36,377 nucleotides of DNA from an uncultured Actinomycetes bacterium (GTDB lineage: Bacteria; Actinomycetota; Acidimicrobiia; Acidimicrobiales; RAAP-2). A program made the position numbers and the translations under genes. Below are positions 15,163 through 23,877 of the stretch, piece after piece (the first letter of the stretch is position 1; every line of letters begins with the position of its first letter). The notes beneath the pieces are model-generated. The model had not been told where the DNA came from, did no database searches, and saw only the letters and a program-made list of their open reading frames with translations. The stretch spans positions 1 to 36,377 of the forward strand of contig CAIQUD010000012.1 of assembly GCA_903874965.1 (NCBI GenBank), written 5' to 3'.

Positions 15163-17538
15163 CTATTCAGAGTTCGGCAACACCACGATTTCGTATTCAG
15201 GGTTGAGAATGACTGCTTCGCCATGCTGAGCGCCGACCACTCCAGTGACGAGGAGCCGGGTGCCTCGTTCAATACCTGGCACTGATGGGCGCCCCATGAA
15301 GACCACGGTGATGGAACCGGTGGCATCGGCAACGACGCAACGTGCCTCTCGACCTCCATTGCGTCGATCAATCGTTACGGAACGAACCCGACCAGCAATG
15401 GTTGCGCGCTGACGAAGTCGAAGATCTCCAATGGCTTCGGTCCCTTCCGCTCGACCTTCGAGTTTTCGGTCAGCATCAAGGTGTGGACCCTCGCGGAGTC
15501 CCCCACGTTGAACGTCAGGGATGGCGACCTCTTCACCGCTCGTTACCAAGTCATCGCCAGGGCTGAGTTGAGCTGTTGCGAAGTACGGGATGATCGTCGC
15601 GGCCGTTCTCGGGATGTGCGAGACGGCCTTTGCCATGGCATCGGCTGTCCGGTCATGCACCAATCGACCAAACCGTGACTCGAGACCACGCCTCGGAAAG
15701 ATCACCATGCAGAACACTTCGAGGTCTCGGCAGATATCTGCGACGAGCGCCAATGCCGCACGATCAAGGCGACGGTCCTCACACTCAACCACTTCCAAAT
15801 TGACCCCACGAATTGCCGCATTGGGCTGGCTCCAGAGGTTCACCAACTTCGCGGTTACCCGGGGGTCAATGTCAAAGTGCACTGCTCGAACTGAACTGAT
15901 GGGCAAGGTTTGGCAGTACTGCAAGGCCCGTTCGGTCGCCATGTCGAGTTGATCAACGAAGATCACCACTTGGTTGGTTCTCACCATTCGAGACGTTTGC
16001 AAGGCTCCTGCTGCGAAGGCTTGGTCTTCACGTCGGTAGGAGCGCTCGAACCGGATGAGGATGAAGTAGAGGGTTGGTCCAACAATGGCAATGATCCAGG
16101 CGCCTTCAGTGAACTTTGCAATGAGAAAGACCAGCACAACCACTGACGCGACAAATGCTGACGCCGCATTGACGGCAACTCCTCGCTGCCAGTGTTCGCC
16201 GCGCTCACGGAGATGTCGCGCAGTCAGCCCCGCTCCAGCCAGCGAGAAACCGGTGAACACGCCAATCGCATACAGCGAGATCAGACCATTGACATTGGCT
16301 TGAAAAACGAGGATGAGAACGAGGGCAATGACACCAAGAACAAGAATTCCATTGGAGAGCGCAAGGCGGTGCCCTCGTTTCGTGAGTTGTCTTGGGAGGA
16401 ACCCATCTGAAGCGACATAGTTCGCAAGGAATGGGAATCCATTGAAGGACGTATTGCCTCCCGTGTACAAGATGAGCAGCGTCGCCATCTGCACGGTGAG
16501 GAAGATGACGTGACCAAACCCATGGAACCCAAAGACTGCCTGGACTTCTTGGCTTACGACCGTCGGTGTTCCTGCAGCAAAAGGCATGGCGTGCGTCCAT
16601 GAGGCCAGCAGCGTTGTCCCGAGCAGCAGAAACGCCAAGATCCCTGACATGAAAAGCAGCGTCGTTCGGGCATTTTTGCCTTCGGGCTTCCGGAAGCTTG
16701 CAACACCGTTCGAAATGGCTTCAAGGCCGGTGAGTGATGAACCACCATTTGCATACGCTCGCAGGAGTGTCAGGAATGCGAGTCCCATGAGGATCCCCGA
16801 GCCACCTTTCCCAAGGTGATGACCAATGAGCAGCGATTCTTGAGGCACGGGAAGAACTGTCAGGGAGCCAGAGAGGTATTGCACCACCCCGGTGACGATG
16901 GTGATGGAAAGCATGGTGATGAAGAAGTACGTCGGAAAGGCAAAGTAAGTCCCGGCCTCACGGACTCCTCGAAGATTCCCGATGATGAGCACGAGTACCA
17001 CCCCAACGGTGATCTCAACAGTGAGCGGTGCAAGCGATGGGAACGCTGACGTCAGTGCTGCAGTCCCTGCAGAGCACTGAACGGCAACCGTCACGGTGTA
17101 GTCAATGAGCAAGGCGACGGCAGCAATTTGGGCGATCTTCGGGCCAAAGTTCTCCCGCGCGACCACGTAAGAACCACCCGCTGAGGTGTAGTGCTTAATG
17201 ACGTCGAGATACGACATCGTCACCAGGAGCAGCACGCCAAGGATCACAAACATGATCGGCACGACCATCGCAAAGGCCGCAAGACCAATGACCGGCGTGA
17301 GTTGGGTGAGGATCTGCTCGGCGCCATATGCGGATGAAGAGATGCAGTCCGAGGCGAGCACGCCGAGGGCAATTGGCCGGTTCAGACGTTCACCTTGGAG
17401 CTGTTCGGTGACATACGGGGCACCGAGCAGAAGCCGTTTGAATCGATAGGTCAGTGTCTCTGGATACACCCGATCAACATCGGCGTGACTCGTCAACGCC
17501 TCTTTTCGATCGGGTACCGAAGGTTGCGTGGTTGTCAT
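15163..17538 (-). CDS. KimA-like APC-family transporter with C-terminal OB-fold domain
   Basis: This 791-residue protein has a soluble N-terminus with LTYRFKRLLLGAPYVTEQLQGERL (residues ~30-53), then the first transporter segment LASDCISSSAYGAEQIL and about twelve membrane helices to residue ~510 (YTSAGGSYVVARENFG is characteristic). This matches the KimA (YdaO) potassium-uptake branch of the APC superfamily. A cytosolic domain (about 530-650, VVIFVDQLDMATERALQYC) resembles the regulatory tail of KimA. A third part (about 702-791, ATIAGRVRSV to GRPSVPGIERGTRLLVTGVV) is an OB-fold, unusual for a transporter. The open frame extends to 17592, but the ATG at 17538 gives the expected N-terminus. 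It diverges from the KdpD-like kinase. Potassium as substrate is inferred. Confidence 0.83.
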   Translation of the reverse strand: MTTTQPSVPDRKEALTSHADVDRVYPETLTYRFKRLLLGAPYVTEQLQGERLNRPIALGVLASDCISSSAYGAEQILTQLTPVIGLAAFAMVVPIMFVILGVLLLVTMSYLDVIKHYTSAGGSYVVARENFGPKIAQIAAVALLIDYTVTVAVQCSAGTAALTSAFPSLAPLTVEITVGVVLVLIIGNLRGVREAGTYFAFPTYFFITMLSITIVTGVVQYLSGSLTVLPVPQESLLIGHHLGKGGSGILMGLAFLTLLRAYANGGSSLTGLEAISNGVASFRKPEGKNARTTLLFMSGILAFLLLGTTLLASWTHAMPFAAGTPTVVSQEVQAVFGFHGFGHVIFLTVQMATLLILYTGGNTSFNGFPFLANYVASDGFLPRQLTKRGHRLALSNGILVLGVIALVLILVFQANVNGLISLYAIGVFTGFSLAGAGLTARHLRERGEHWQRGVAVNAASAFVASVVVLVFLIAKFTEGAWIIAIVGPTLYFILIRFERSYRREDQAFAAGALQTSRMVRTNQVVIFVDQLDMATERALQYCQTLPISSVRAVHFDIDPRVTAKLVNLWSQPNAAIRGVNLEVVECEDRRLDRAALALVADICRDLEVFCMVIFPRRGLESRFGRLVHDRTADAMAKAVSHIPRTAATIIPYFATAQLSPGDDLVTSGEEVAIPDVQRGGLREGPHLDADRKLEGRAEGTEAIGDLRLRQRATIAGRVRSVTIDRRNGGREARCVVADATGSITVVFMGRPSVPGIERGTRLLVTGVVGAQHGEAVILNPEYEIVVLPNSE

Positions 17539-17593
17539 AGGAACCAACCTACGAGGGCGACTGTTACGAATCCGTTGTCGGAATGCAGCCACG

Positions 17594-17610
17594 CGCTAAG
17601 AAATCGCTAA
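17594..17610. promoter_or_regulatory. Tandem CGCTAA repeats in divergent promoter region
   Basis: CGCTAA occurs at 17594-17599 and again at 17605-17610, exactly 11 bases apart, in the 120 bases between the KimA-like gene and the KdpD-like kinase gene. Direct hexamers one helical turn apart are the usual site form for OmpR/PhoB-class response regulators, and such a regulator is encoded at 19092. The position fits control of one or both divergent genes. No alignment of target sites was possible, so this is a candidate only. Confidence 0.35.
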
Positions 17611-17658
17611 CGTTTCCTGGGTTTCCCCAACCTGCGAGAGACTTTCGCTGGAGGATCG

Positions 17659-19095
17659 ATGAGCGATCGATGGGATGAATTGAAGCGAGACGGCGCCACT
17701 CGCCTGGCGGTGGGTGTGCCATCTCGTCAGCGAGTGGTGTCCGCGGCCATTGCCGCAGTCGTTCTCCTGCCGCTCGTGACGCTTGGACTTAACCAATTCA
17801 CGAGTTCCTCACCACTTACTTGGGTACTTCCTTGCTACCTCATCCTCGTTGTTGGCCTCGCCGCACGCGGTGGGCTCCTCGTCGGAATTCCCTCAGCGAT
17901 TGCCGCCACACTCCTGCAGAACTTTTACTTCGTTGAACCAGTGCACACGCTGTCAATCGCTCACTTTGCTGATGTCATCACGCTCGCGACCTTCTTGATG
18001 TTCTCGATTGGTGCAAGTGTCATTGTCGAGGTGCTCGAGCGGCGATCACGTCAAGCGGAACGAGCTCGGGCGGAAGCGCAGATCCTGACGAAGGCAGCCG
18101 CCACCGTCGCCCTCACTCCCGCAGATTTGAAGCCAGTGTTCGATTCTCTGACAACGATTTTTGATTTGGCTACCGTGGCGCTCATTCATTCATCATCTGG
18201 CGCCGTTTTGGTTGAAGCGACCCGCTCGGACGCTGCCCCCGTGCGCGATGCGCCACGGTCATTCACCGTTGATGAAGAGCATCATCTTCTCGTGCAAGGT
18301 GGAGATCTCGACGGTGAGGCACAGGCACTGCTTCGAGCATTCTCAACGCAACTTGCGAGTGGTCTTGCTGGCCAACGGGCTGAACGAGAATCTGCTCGTC
18401 TTCGAGCATTGGACGAGGCCGAAGAACTGCGAACGGCGCTCCTTCGAACGATTTCTCATGATTTGCGTACTCCTTTGGCCACAATCTCTGCAAACGTTTC
18501 AAGCTTGCTTGAACCTGACATTTCCTGGAATCAAGAGTCCGTTGAGGAGTTCTTGCTTGGGATTCAGCGCGAGGTCTACCGGTTGACTGACCTCATTACC
18601 AACCTTCTCGATGCCGGAAGGCTGGAGGCTGGCGCTGTTCACCCACAATTGGCAGAGGTCGAACTCGATGAGGTGCTTGCGAGCGCTGTCGAGACTATTG
18701 ACACCCAAGGCCGCCATCTCGACATCCAACTGCCGGTGGACCTCCGGTCCGTTGAAACCGATCCAGCGCTGCTCGAACGAGTGATAGCGAACCTTCTCGG
18801 AAATGCCTGCCAAGCGAGCCCCATTGACCACCCCGTCGAAGTCCGTGCTGACGTCACGCCGGGCCATCTCAATCTTTGGATTGTCGATCGTGGAGTTGGG
18901 CTTTCACCCAAGGACGCCGTGAAAGCGCTGAAGCCCTTCGAGCAACTCCGAAGCGATGACCGCGGGTCGGGTCTTGGGCTCACCGTCGTGAATGGGCTCC
19001 TCAAGACCTTGGAGGGGGATCTCACCTTCAGCGAAACTCCCGGCGGAGGCCTCACCGTTCGAGTTGGCCTTCCACTCAGGACGTCCAGAGCATGA
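17659..19095 (+). CDS. KdpD-like sensor histidine kinase lacking the N-terminal KdpD domain
   Basis: This 478-residue membrane kinase has four closely spaced helices (about 27-45, 55-70, 72-86 and 103-125) with NFYFVEPVHTL between the third and fourth, which matches the KdpD transmembrane module (DUF4118). A GAF-like segment follows (about 145-240), then the HisKA box RTISHDLRTPL with His267 and an HATPase domain with NLLGNACQ, DRGVGLS and GSGLGLTVVNGL. The N-terminal KdpD potassium-sensing/USP domain of full-length KdpD is absent. The ATG at 17659 follows GGAGG. Its stop overlaps the response-regulator start (ATGA), and the cognate partner is therefore the next gene. Confidence 0.88.
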   Translation: MSDRWDELKRDGATRLAVGVPSRQRVVSAAIAAVVLLPLVTLGLNQFTSSSPLTWVLPCYLILVVGLAARGGLLVGIPSAIAATLLQNFYFVEPVHTLSIAHFADVITLATFLMFSIGASVIVEVLERRSRQAERARAEAQILTKAAATVALTPADLKPVFDSLTTIFDLATVALIHSSSGAVLVEATRSDAAPVRDAPRSFTVDEEHHLLVQGGDLDGEAQALLRAFSTQLASGLAGQRAERESARLRALDEAEELRTALLRTISHDLRTPLATISANVSSLLEPDISWNQESVEEFLLGIQREVYRLTDLITNLLDAGRLEAGAVHPQLAEVELDEVLASAVETIDTQGRHLDIQLPVDLRSVETDPALLERVIANLLGNACQASPIDHPVEVRADVTPGHLNLWIVDRGVGLSPKDAVKALKPFEQLRSDDRGSGLGLTVVNGLLKTLEGDLTFSETPGGGLTVRVGLPLRTSRA

Positions 19096-19793
19096 CGCAA
19101 CATCAAATTTTGGTTGTGGATGACGAAGTGCAACTCGTCAAAGCGCTTCGGAGCAACCTCGAAGCCAGAGGCTACAACGTTGCAGTTGCCTATAGGGGGG
19201 ACGAAGCGGTCTCGGTTGCCGCCGACGTCAACCCGGATCTCATTGTGTTGGATCTTGGGTTGCCTGGAATGAGCGGACTGCAAGTCCTTGCAGCACTTCG
19301 ACTGTGGACCGATGCTCCAGTCATTGTCGTTTCTGCTCGCTCTGGCGATCCCGACAAGATCCTGGCACTCGATGCTGGAGCGGACGACTACTTGACGAAG
19401 CCATTCTCCATTGGCGAATTGCTTGCTCGAGTGAGGGCCGCCTTGAGGCGAAGAGTGCAAATCAACCTCTCGCCCACCTACGTGACTCCCGACTTTTCCA
19501 TTGACTTCGCTGCCGGAACGGTTTCGCGGGGTGAGGAGTTCGTGCATTTGACGCCGACAGAGTGGAAGATCGTCAGCCTGCTCGTGCACTCAGAGGGCCG
19601 GCTCGTGACGCAACGTCACCTTCTTGACGAGGTCTGGGGCTCGGACTTCGACAACGAGTCGGGCTATCTCCGTGTGCACATGACCCACATCCGTCGAAAG
19701 CTCGAACCTCAACCGGCGCAGCCTCGCTATTTCAGAACTGAGCCTGGGATTGGCTATCGATTCCATGGGAATGATTCGCCGTCCGAGTCGTAG
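19092..19793 (+). CDS. KdpE-like OmpR-family response regulator
   Basis: This 233-residue regulator has a receiver domain (1-120) with the acidic pair at Asp10/Asp11, the phosphoacceptor Asp54 in LIVLDLGLPGMSG and Lys103 in LTKPFSIGEL. A winged-helix DNA-binding domain follows (about 130-228), with LTPTEWKIVSLLV, RHLLDEVWG and RVHMTHIRRKLE. This order is typical of KdpE/OmpR proteins. It overlaps the kinase gene by four bases, so both are made together. The regulon cannot be read directly. The neighbouring KimA-like transporter is the best candidate target, because no kdpFABC genes are in the window. Confidence 0.9.
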   Translation: MTQHQILVVDDEVQLVKALRSNLEARGYNVAVAYRGDEAVSVAADVNPDLIVLDLGLPGMSGLQVLAALRLWTDAPVIVVSARSGDPDKILALDAGADDYLTKPFSIGELLARVRAALRRRVQINLSPTYVTPDFSIDFAAGTVSRGEEFVHLTPTEWKIVSLLVHSEGRLVTQRHLLDEVWGSDFDNESGYLRVHMTHIRRKLEPQPAQPRYFRTEPGIGYRFHGNDSPSES

Positions 19794-19832
19794 GGACTTC
19801 GACGGAACTGCTCTGCCGTTTATGCTCGAAGA

Positions 19833-21269
19833 GTGACGAGCATTCAGCCCAGCCCCCTCCTGCCCCAGCCATTCATCTTTGGCGTCGCAACTGCAGGTTT
19901 TCAAATCGAAGGAGGGTACAACGGCCCGAATGAGCCCACCAACAATTGGGCACCCTGGGAAAGCGCTGGACGTGTCGAACCTTCGGGATGGGCCGTTGGT
20001 TTCTGGGAAGACTACGAAGAGCATCTCGACCGAGCTGCGGGCATCGGACTCAATTCCTTCAGGCTTTCCATTGAATGGGCTCGATGTTTCCCTCAAGAAG
20101 GCATCGTTGATGACGAGGCAGTCCTCCACTATCGGAGCATTCTGAGCGCGATTCATTCAAGGGGAATGACACCACTCATCACCCTCCACCACTTCACTCA
20201 CCCAGGCTGGCTGCCGGTTGAATTCTGGACGCAACCCGAGTCGCCAGCAACGTTCCTCTCATGGGTCAAGTTCGCCATCTCAACCTTCGGCGATCTCTGT
20301 ACGCAATGGATCACCTCGAATGAGCTCAACATCTATTCGGTGAACTCCTTCTTGACGGGAATCTTCCCTCCAGGATGGCGAGGAAAGTTCCAAGCCACGA
20401 TGGCATCCATTGACCACCTCTTGACCGCCCATGTCCTTGCCTACGCAGCAATTCATTCGATCCAACCTGGGGCGATTGTTGCTACCAACAACTACTCCTT
20501 GTCGATCTACGAACTTGACCGAATGCCACTCGATCTCCTCATGGCGCGTCGGCAGGGCATAGCGGAATCAGATCTCGCCAAGTGGCTCGAGATGCGGAGA
20601 CGTCGACACTACGACCTCGTTCCAAAAGGACCGGGGACGATCTACCCCTACCTCGAAGAGGGATTGCGACAACTGACAAGTTCCAAGGTCGATCTCGCCA
20701 CGGCCCTGCCTCGAGCACGTGCGGCCATTTACGCGAGCGACTACGACTGCACGCTTGATGTTGCCCAACTTGACTACTACGCACCTGTTGCTGCGGAGCA
20801 CCTTGTTCTTCCGGGAACGCCAACAACTGGAGGGCGAAACACCCTTCCCGCTCGCTCACTTTGGGATGATCGACCGGACCCGGCAATGTTTACGACCTAC
20901 TGCATCGAGGCACGAGATCTCGGATTACCAGTCTGGGTGGTCGAGAACGGTATGTGCAATCGAGTGGTGAACGGAAGAAGTTTCCCTCGTGCAGATGGCT
21001 GGGACCGACCTCGATATCTTCGTGAGAACCTTGGTGCACTCATTGATGCGGCCGCACAAGGGGTGGATGTCCGGGCGTACTTCCACTGGACACTCGTTGA
21101 TAACTATGAGTGGGGCAGCTACGAGCCACGCTTCGGCCTCTTTGGCTGTGATCGCCCTCGTGGCAACAAGATCTCCGCGCTCGATGCAATGGGGCGGGAT
21201 AGCGCCGGCGCCTATCGAGCAATCATCGAAGCAATTCGAACAGGCAATGCTTCAGCGCTTGGGCGCTGA
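19833..21269 (+). CDS. Glycoside hydrolase family 1 (beta-glycosidase)
   Basis: This 478-residue GH1 enzyme begins PFIFGVATAGFQIEGG, the usual GH1 N-terminus with its sugar-binding Gln. The acid/base Glu164 sits in WITSNELNIYSVN (family TxNEP form) and the nucleophile Glu371 in VWVVENGM (family TENG). DNYEWGSYEPRFGLFG near the end matches the aglycone-site Trp/Glu region. It is cytoplasmic, with no signal peptide. GTG at 19833 is the first start and has no strong ribosome-binding site. Galactokinase begins one base after its stop, which favours a beta-galactosidase or galactoside-cleaving role over cellobiose, but GH1 specificity cannot be read from these motifs alone. Confidence 0.88.
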   Translation: MTSIQPSPLLPQPFIFGVATAGFQIEGGYNGPNEPTNNWAPWESAGRVEPSGWAVGFWEDYEEHLDRAAGIGLNSFRLSIEWARCFPQEGIVDDEAVLHYRSILSAIHSRGMTPLITLHHFTHPGWLPVEFWTQPESPATFLSWVKFAISTFGDLCTQWITSNELNIYSVNSFLTGIFPPGWRGKFQATMASIDHLLTAHVLAYAAIHSIQPGAIVATNNYSLSIYELDRMPLDLLMARRQGIAESDLAKWLEMRRRRHYDLVPKGPGTIYPYLEEGLRQLTSSKVDLATALPRARAAIYASDYDCTLDVAQLDYYAPVAAEHLVLPGTPTTGGRNTLPARSLWDDRPDPAMFTTYCIEARDLGLPVWVVENGMCNRVVNGRSFPRADGWDRPRYLRENLGALIDAAAQGVDVRAYFHWTLVDNYEWGSYEPRFGLFGCDRPRGNKISALDAMGRDSAGAYRAIIEAIRTGNASALGR

Positions 21270-21270
21270 C

Positions 21271-22284
21271 ATGAAGAGAAGGACCGTTCGAGCACCTGGA
21301 AGGGTCAACCTGATCGGCGACCACACGGACTACACCGGTGGCTTGGCGCTTCCAGCTGCGCTCCCGTGGGCAACGACGGTCACCTGGGAAGAAGCACAAA
21401 ACCGGGTCACCGTCGAGAGCGTCTTCAATGGCGTTGATCACAAAGCGTCGATTGGACTCAACGAAAGCGCAAGCAATGCACCAAGTTGGCTCATCATTGC
21501 TCAATTCCTTGCGCGGGCTACTGGGACTGGTGGGCACTTCACCGTGACGTCTGACCTTCCGGTCGGCGCAGGACTGTCTTCTTCTGCGGCCTATACCGTT
21601 GCTGTGGCGCTAGCTCTGGGCTCGACAGGCGATCCGTGGCTCATCGCCAAGCATTGTCAGGAAGCCGAAGCAGCAGCTGGCTCGAACGTGGGACTCCTTG
21701 ATCAAATGGCGTCGCTCACCGGACAGCTAGGAAAGGCAGTACTCCTCGATTTCACCAAGGAACTATTCGAGCCTGTGGAACTTCCAGAAGGAACCGAACT
21801 CGTCATTGTTGACTCGACGCAACGACGGAGCCTCGCAAGTTCTGCCTATTCCGAGCGACGGCGTGACTGCGAGGTGATCGAACAAGAACTTGGACCCCTC
21901 GCCTCGGCATCTCTTGACCTGGTCGAGGAACTTCACGATCCGCTCCTACGCCGCCGCGCCCATCACGTCGTCTCTGAGAACCTCAGAGTTCGCGCAGCTG
22001 TCGAGTCCGCGAGGCGTGGCGACCCTGTTGGATTTGGCCAAGCAATGAACGAGAGTCACAGAAGTCTGGCCGAGGACTTTGACGTCTCCACCTCGACGCT
22101 CAACGACCTCAGTGCCGCACTTCGCTCATTGCCCGGAGTCTTTGGCGCGCGTATGACCGGCGGGGGATTCGGAGGTTGCGTCGTCGCGCTCACCGAAACC
22201 GGAGTTGGGGCGACCATCAACCTTGGTCTCCCCACATTGGTTGTCGTGCCTGGGGACGGGGCACAAGTGTTGGAAACTGAGTGA
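21271..22284 (+). CDS. galK: Galactokinase (GHMP kinase)
   Basis: This 337-residue GHMP kinase has the galactokinase signature GRVNLIGDHTDYTGG (10-24), the ATP-binding motif LPVGAGLSSSAAYTVAVA and the third motif GARMTGGGFGGCVVAL. NVGLLDQMASLTG carries the likely catalytic Asp. It phosphorylates galactose to galactose-1-phosphate in the Leloir pathway; galT and galE are not in this window. It is shorter than the E. coli enzyme (about 380). A longer reading from 20989 in the same frame runs inside the GH1 gene and is rejected. The ATG at 21271 directly follows the GH1 stop, so the genes form an operon. Confidence 0.86.
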   Translation: MKRRTVRAPGRVNLIGDHTDYTGGLALPAALPWATTVTWEEAQNRVTVESVFNGVDHKASIGLNESASNAPSWLIIAQFLARATGTGGHFTVTSDLPVGAGLSSSAAYTVAVALALGSTGDPWLIAKHCQEAEAAAGSNVGLLDQMASLTGQLGKAVLLDFTKELFEPVELPEGTELVIVDSTQRRSLASSAYSERRRDCEVIEQELGPLASASLDLVEELHDPLLRRRAHHVVSENLRVRAAVESARRGDPVGFGQAMNESHRSLAEDFDVSTSTLNDLSAALRSLPGVFGARMTGGGFGGCVVALTETGVGATINLGLPTLVVVPGDGAQVLETE

Positions 22285-22326
22285 CCACACGCTTGCGGCT
22301 AACCTCCTTCCGGTTCAAGGAGCACG

Positions 22327-22818
22327 ATGAGTTTTGATGATGTCCTCAACGCAAATGCCACGTATGCAAGTGGTTTCGTCGACTCCGGAATGGAAGGCAC
22401 GGCAGCCCGTGGGCTGGCGGTGCTTACTTGTATCGACTCAAGAATTGACCCACTGAAGATCCTTGGCCTCGAGCCAGGTGACGCGAAAATTATCCGTAAT
22501 GCCGGAGCGAGAGTTACCGACGATGCCCTTCGTTCGCTCGTTCTCGCCCACAATCTTCTCGGCGCGCATCGGATTTGCGTGGTGATTCACTCCGATTGCG
22601 CCATGGCCGAGACAACCGAGGGTGCCGTTCGGTTGAACATTGAGCGTGTCACCGGTGTCGATGCAGGGTCCATGAAGTTCCTGCCAGCGGAAGACCAGAT
22701 CGAGACGCTTCGAAGCGACCTCGATCGCATTCGAACCTCACCGCTCTTAGCAAAGGTGACTGATCTCGGTGGGTTTCAGTTCAACGTTCGAACTGGCGAA
22801 CTCCACCAACTGCTCTAG
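22327..22818 (+). CDS. Beta-carbonic-anhydrase-like protein
   Basis: This 163-residue protein has the beta-class carbonic anhydrase ligands: Cys35, Asp37 and Arg39 in LTCIDSR, and His88 and Cys91 in VIHSDCAM. The arrangement gives two Cys and one His zinc ligands plus the Asp-Arg dyad. The length fits the small clade of the family rather than plant-type enzymes. It would interconvert CO2 and bicarbonate in the cytoplasm. The ATG at 22327 follows AAGGAGCACG. It lies 42 bases after galK on the same strand, which may or may not be functional. Activity of this small clade varies. Confidence 0.8.
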   Translation: MSFDDVLNANATYASGFVDSGMEGTAARGLAVLTCIDSRIDPLKILGLEPGDAKIIRNAGARVTDDALRSLVLAHNLLGAHRICVVIHSDCAMAETTEGAVRLNIERVTGVDAGSMKFLPAEDQIETLRSDLDRIRTSPLLAKVTDLGGFQFNVRTGELHQLL

Positions 22819-22824
22819 ATACGT

Positions 22825-23877
22825 TCAGGATTTCCCAATCGCGTTGCTTGTCTCAACAAGGCGACGTAGCACTGCGGCTGCCGTTCCACTATCGATCGAC
22901 GATGCAGCGACCTCGAGTCCATCTTCAACTGAAGACGTGACGCCGGCATCGACCAGTGCCGCCGAAGCATTGAGGAGCACCACATCTCGATGGGGTCCTT
23001 GAGCACCGTCGAGTACCGCCCGAACCGCTGCGACATTGACTTCGAGCGATCCACCTCGCAACGCTTCGGGTCCAACCAAGGTGAATCCCAGGTCGCGCGG
23101 ATCGATCCGACGTTCGTTCAAGGTTGCGGAAGCCCCATCATGGGTAAGTTCCAGAATCGTTGTCGGTCCGGTGAGGGTGATCTCATCCATCCCATCGTCA
23201 GCAAAGACAATGCTGGATCGAACCGAGCCGCGTCGGGCAAGAACTTCAGCAACGACCCGTGCTCGCTTTGGATCCGCAACGCCGACCAGTTGCCGAAGCG
23301 GTTGCGCAGGATTGGCGAGCGGACCGAGCACATTGAAAATTGTTGGCGTCGCAAGTTCACGGCGAACAGCCCCAACGAATCGCATTGCCGGGTGAAAGCG
23401 TTGGGCAAAGCAAAATCCCATGCCGGCTTCGGCAAGGCAGGCTTCGACGCCCTCTGGACCGAGCTCAATCTCAACTCCAAGACCTTCAAGTACATCTGCG
23501 GCACCAACCGATGAGGAGATCGCTCGATTTCCGTGTTTGACGACCGGAACTCCGGCTCCAGCGACCACGAAGGAGGCCATCGTCGAAACGTTGATGGACC
23601 CACTTCGGTCGCCACCGGTTCCAACGATGTCAACGGCGCCTTCAGGCGCCTGGACCTCTGGTGCGTGCCGAAGGAGCGATGCAACGAAACCATCAACTTC
23701 TTCTGGGGTCTCCCCCTTCATCTTCAGTGCGATGAGAAGGCCAGCAATTTGGGCGTCGGTGGCAGAACCACTGAGGACCTCATCAAGGACACTCGTCGCC
23801 TGAGCAAAACTCAGATCATTGCGTGAGGTGAGGTGAACGAGGACGTCGCCCCAACCTCCAAAATCAGCTAGTCCCAC
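22825..23877 (-). CDS. trpD: Anthranilate phosphoribosyltransferase
   Basis: This 350-residue protein has the PRPP-binding DIVGTGGDRSGSINVST and KHGNRAISSSVGAADVLEGLG motifs of TrpD, followed by FAQRFHPAMRFVGAVRRELATPTIFNVLGPLANP. It transfers phosphoribosyl to anthranilate in tryptophan synthesis. The frame is open to 23973, but those residues lie inside the acyl-CoA dehydrogenase gene. I chose GTG 23877, preceded by AGGACCT, which gives a normal length. Its start overlaps the end of the dehydrogenase gene by ten bases. No other trp gene is nearby, so this is an isolated trpD. It converges with the carbonic anhydrase gene. Confidence 0.88.
   Translation of the reverse strand: MGLADFGGWGDVLVHLTSRNDLSFAQATSVLDEVLSGSATDAQIAGLLIALKMKGETPEEVDGFVASLLRHAPEVQAPEGAVDIVGTGGDRSGSINVSTMASFVVAGAGVPVVKHGNRAISSSVGAADVLEGLGVEIELGPEGVEACLAEAGMGFCFAQRFHPAMRFVGAVRRELATPTIFNVLGPLANPAQPLRQLVGVADPKRARVVAEVLARRGSVRSSIVFADDGMDEITLTGPTTILELTHDGASATLNERRIDPRDLGFTLVGPEALRGGSLEVNVAAVRAVLDGAQGPHRDVVLLNASAALVDAGVTSSVEDGLEVAASSIDSGTAAAVLRRLVETSNAIGKS

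Noticed and set aside
15163-17538. c-di-AMP (ydaO) riboswitch upstream of the KimA-like gene
   Set aside because: The 120-base divergent region is too short to contain the whole element and shows none of its conserved blocks.
20989-21270. N-terminal extension of the galactokinase frame inside the GH1 gene
   Set aside because: The extension lacks kinase motifs; the GHMP signature begins at the ATG at 21271 and the upstream part is a shadow of GH1 coding sequence.
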